NCBI GenBank assembly: GCA_020442225.1
Contig: JAGRKR010000263.1
Span: 1-5,501, forward strand
Length of the DNA: 5,501 nucleotides
Origin: Hyphomicrobiaceae bacterium
GTDB lineage: Bacteria > Pseudomonadota > Alphaproteobacteria > Rhizobiales > Hyphomicrobiaceae
Direction: 5' to 3'
Shown: one piece after another, positions 5,401-5,501 of the stretch
Numbering within the stretch: the first letter of the stretch is position 1
Layout of the letters: every line of letters starts with the position of its first letter
Program-made: the position numbers and the translations under genes
Notes under the pieces: generated by a model
Seen by the model: the letters and a program-made list of their open reading frames with translations, nothing else
What the model was told of the DNA's origin: nothing
Database searches by the model: none

Positions 5401-5501
5401 ATGAAACTGCCTGCTGTTGCAGCGCACGCGGCGGTCGCACCGGCTTCCTGTACTTCTGCCATACCAGTGTTGAACACCCGCACAATGACTGCAGTGGGTC
5501 A
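5401..5501 (+). CDS. Possible 5' end of a gene cut by the window edge
   Basis: From ATG 5401 the frame stays open to the last base (33 codons). The peptide is Ala-rich after an MKLP start and could be the beginning of an exported protein, with a Cys at residue 17. The lipobox is poor because proline stands at -3. The only ribosome-site-like bases, AGG at 5396-5398, are too close to the ATG. I cannot tell whether it is a gene without the sequence to the right. Confidence 0.15.
   Translation, partial: MKLPAVAAHAAVAPASCTSAIPVLNTRTMTAVG

Larger units (their letters stand above)
4988..5501. other. Noncoding stretch downstream of the large gene
   Basis: I find no complete gene in these 514 bases on either strand. 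A 67-codon minus-strand frame (5224-5427) lacks a ribosome site and has an Arg/Cys-rich composition typical of chance frames. Just after the stop of the large gene an imperfect 18-bp palindrome (5000-5017) has a stem of only four pairs. GCCCC (5017-5021) could pair with GGGGC (5050-5054). Neither is followed by a T-run, so no clear terminator is seen. A short frame opens at 5401 and leaves the window. Confidence 0.5.

Noticed and set aside
1..5501. CRISPR array, tRNA, rRNA, transposase or reverse transcriptase
   Set aside because: No regularly spaced repeats, cloverleaf or characteristic motifs were found on either strand. The FGE-like fold alone does not show a diversity-generating retroelement.

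Overview
The window is GC-rich (about 60 % or a little more by eye) and looks like a piece of accessory DNA from a proteobacterium. An alphaproteobacterium, probably of the Rhizobiales, is the best guess. This rests on the style of the excisionase-like helix-turn-helix protein and on the large FGE/DUF2235 membrane protein. No rRNA, tRNA or housekeeping gene is present to confirm it, so the assignment is an inference.

Layout. Positions 1-219 are noncoding and more AT-rich than the rest, with a hairpin at 37-51 and an 11-bp direct repeat at 82-92 and 126-136. Positions 220-450 (minus strand) encode a 76-residue MerR/excisionase-type DNA-binding protein. Divergent from it, 524-1006 (plus) encodes a 160-residue protein of unknown function with an Arg-rich tail. 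The 73-bp gap between them holds a 15-bp perfect-arm palindrome (481-495) overlapping candidate -10 boxes on both strands, a likely operator. Positions 1007-1247 hold no convincing gene. Positions 1248-1499 encode an acidic 83-residue orphan protein with a good ribosome binding site.

After about 395 noncoding bases comes the dominant feature, 1895-4987 (plus), a 1030-residue membrane protein. It has four or five N-terminal transmembrane segments, a formylglycine-generating-enzyme-like (FGE/SUMF1) domain, one more transmembrane segment, and a C-terminal DUF2235 alpha/beta-hydrolase domain with a complete apparent catalytic triad. The positive-inside rule puts the FGE-like domain in the periplasm and the hydrolase in the cytoplasm. 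The FGE-like domain lacks the catalytic cysteine pair, so it is more likely a sensing or binding module than an oxidase. The protein therefore reads as a possible trans-membrane sensor-hydrolase. Positions 4988-5501 hold no convincing complete gene; a short open frame runs off the right edge.

How the parts work together. The small regulator probably controls itself and the divergent 160-residue gene. The large protein stands alone with long noncoding flanks and its own possible promoter, so it looks like a single-gene cargo rather than part of an operon. No transposase, integrase, CRISPR array or toxin-antitoxin pair was seen.
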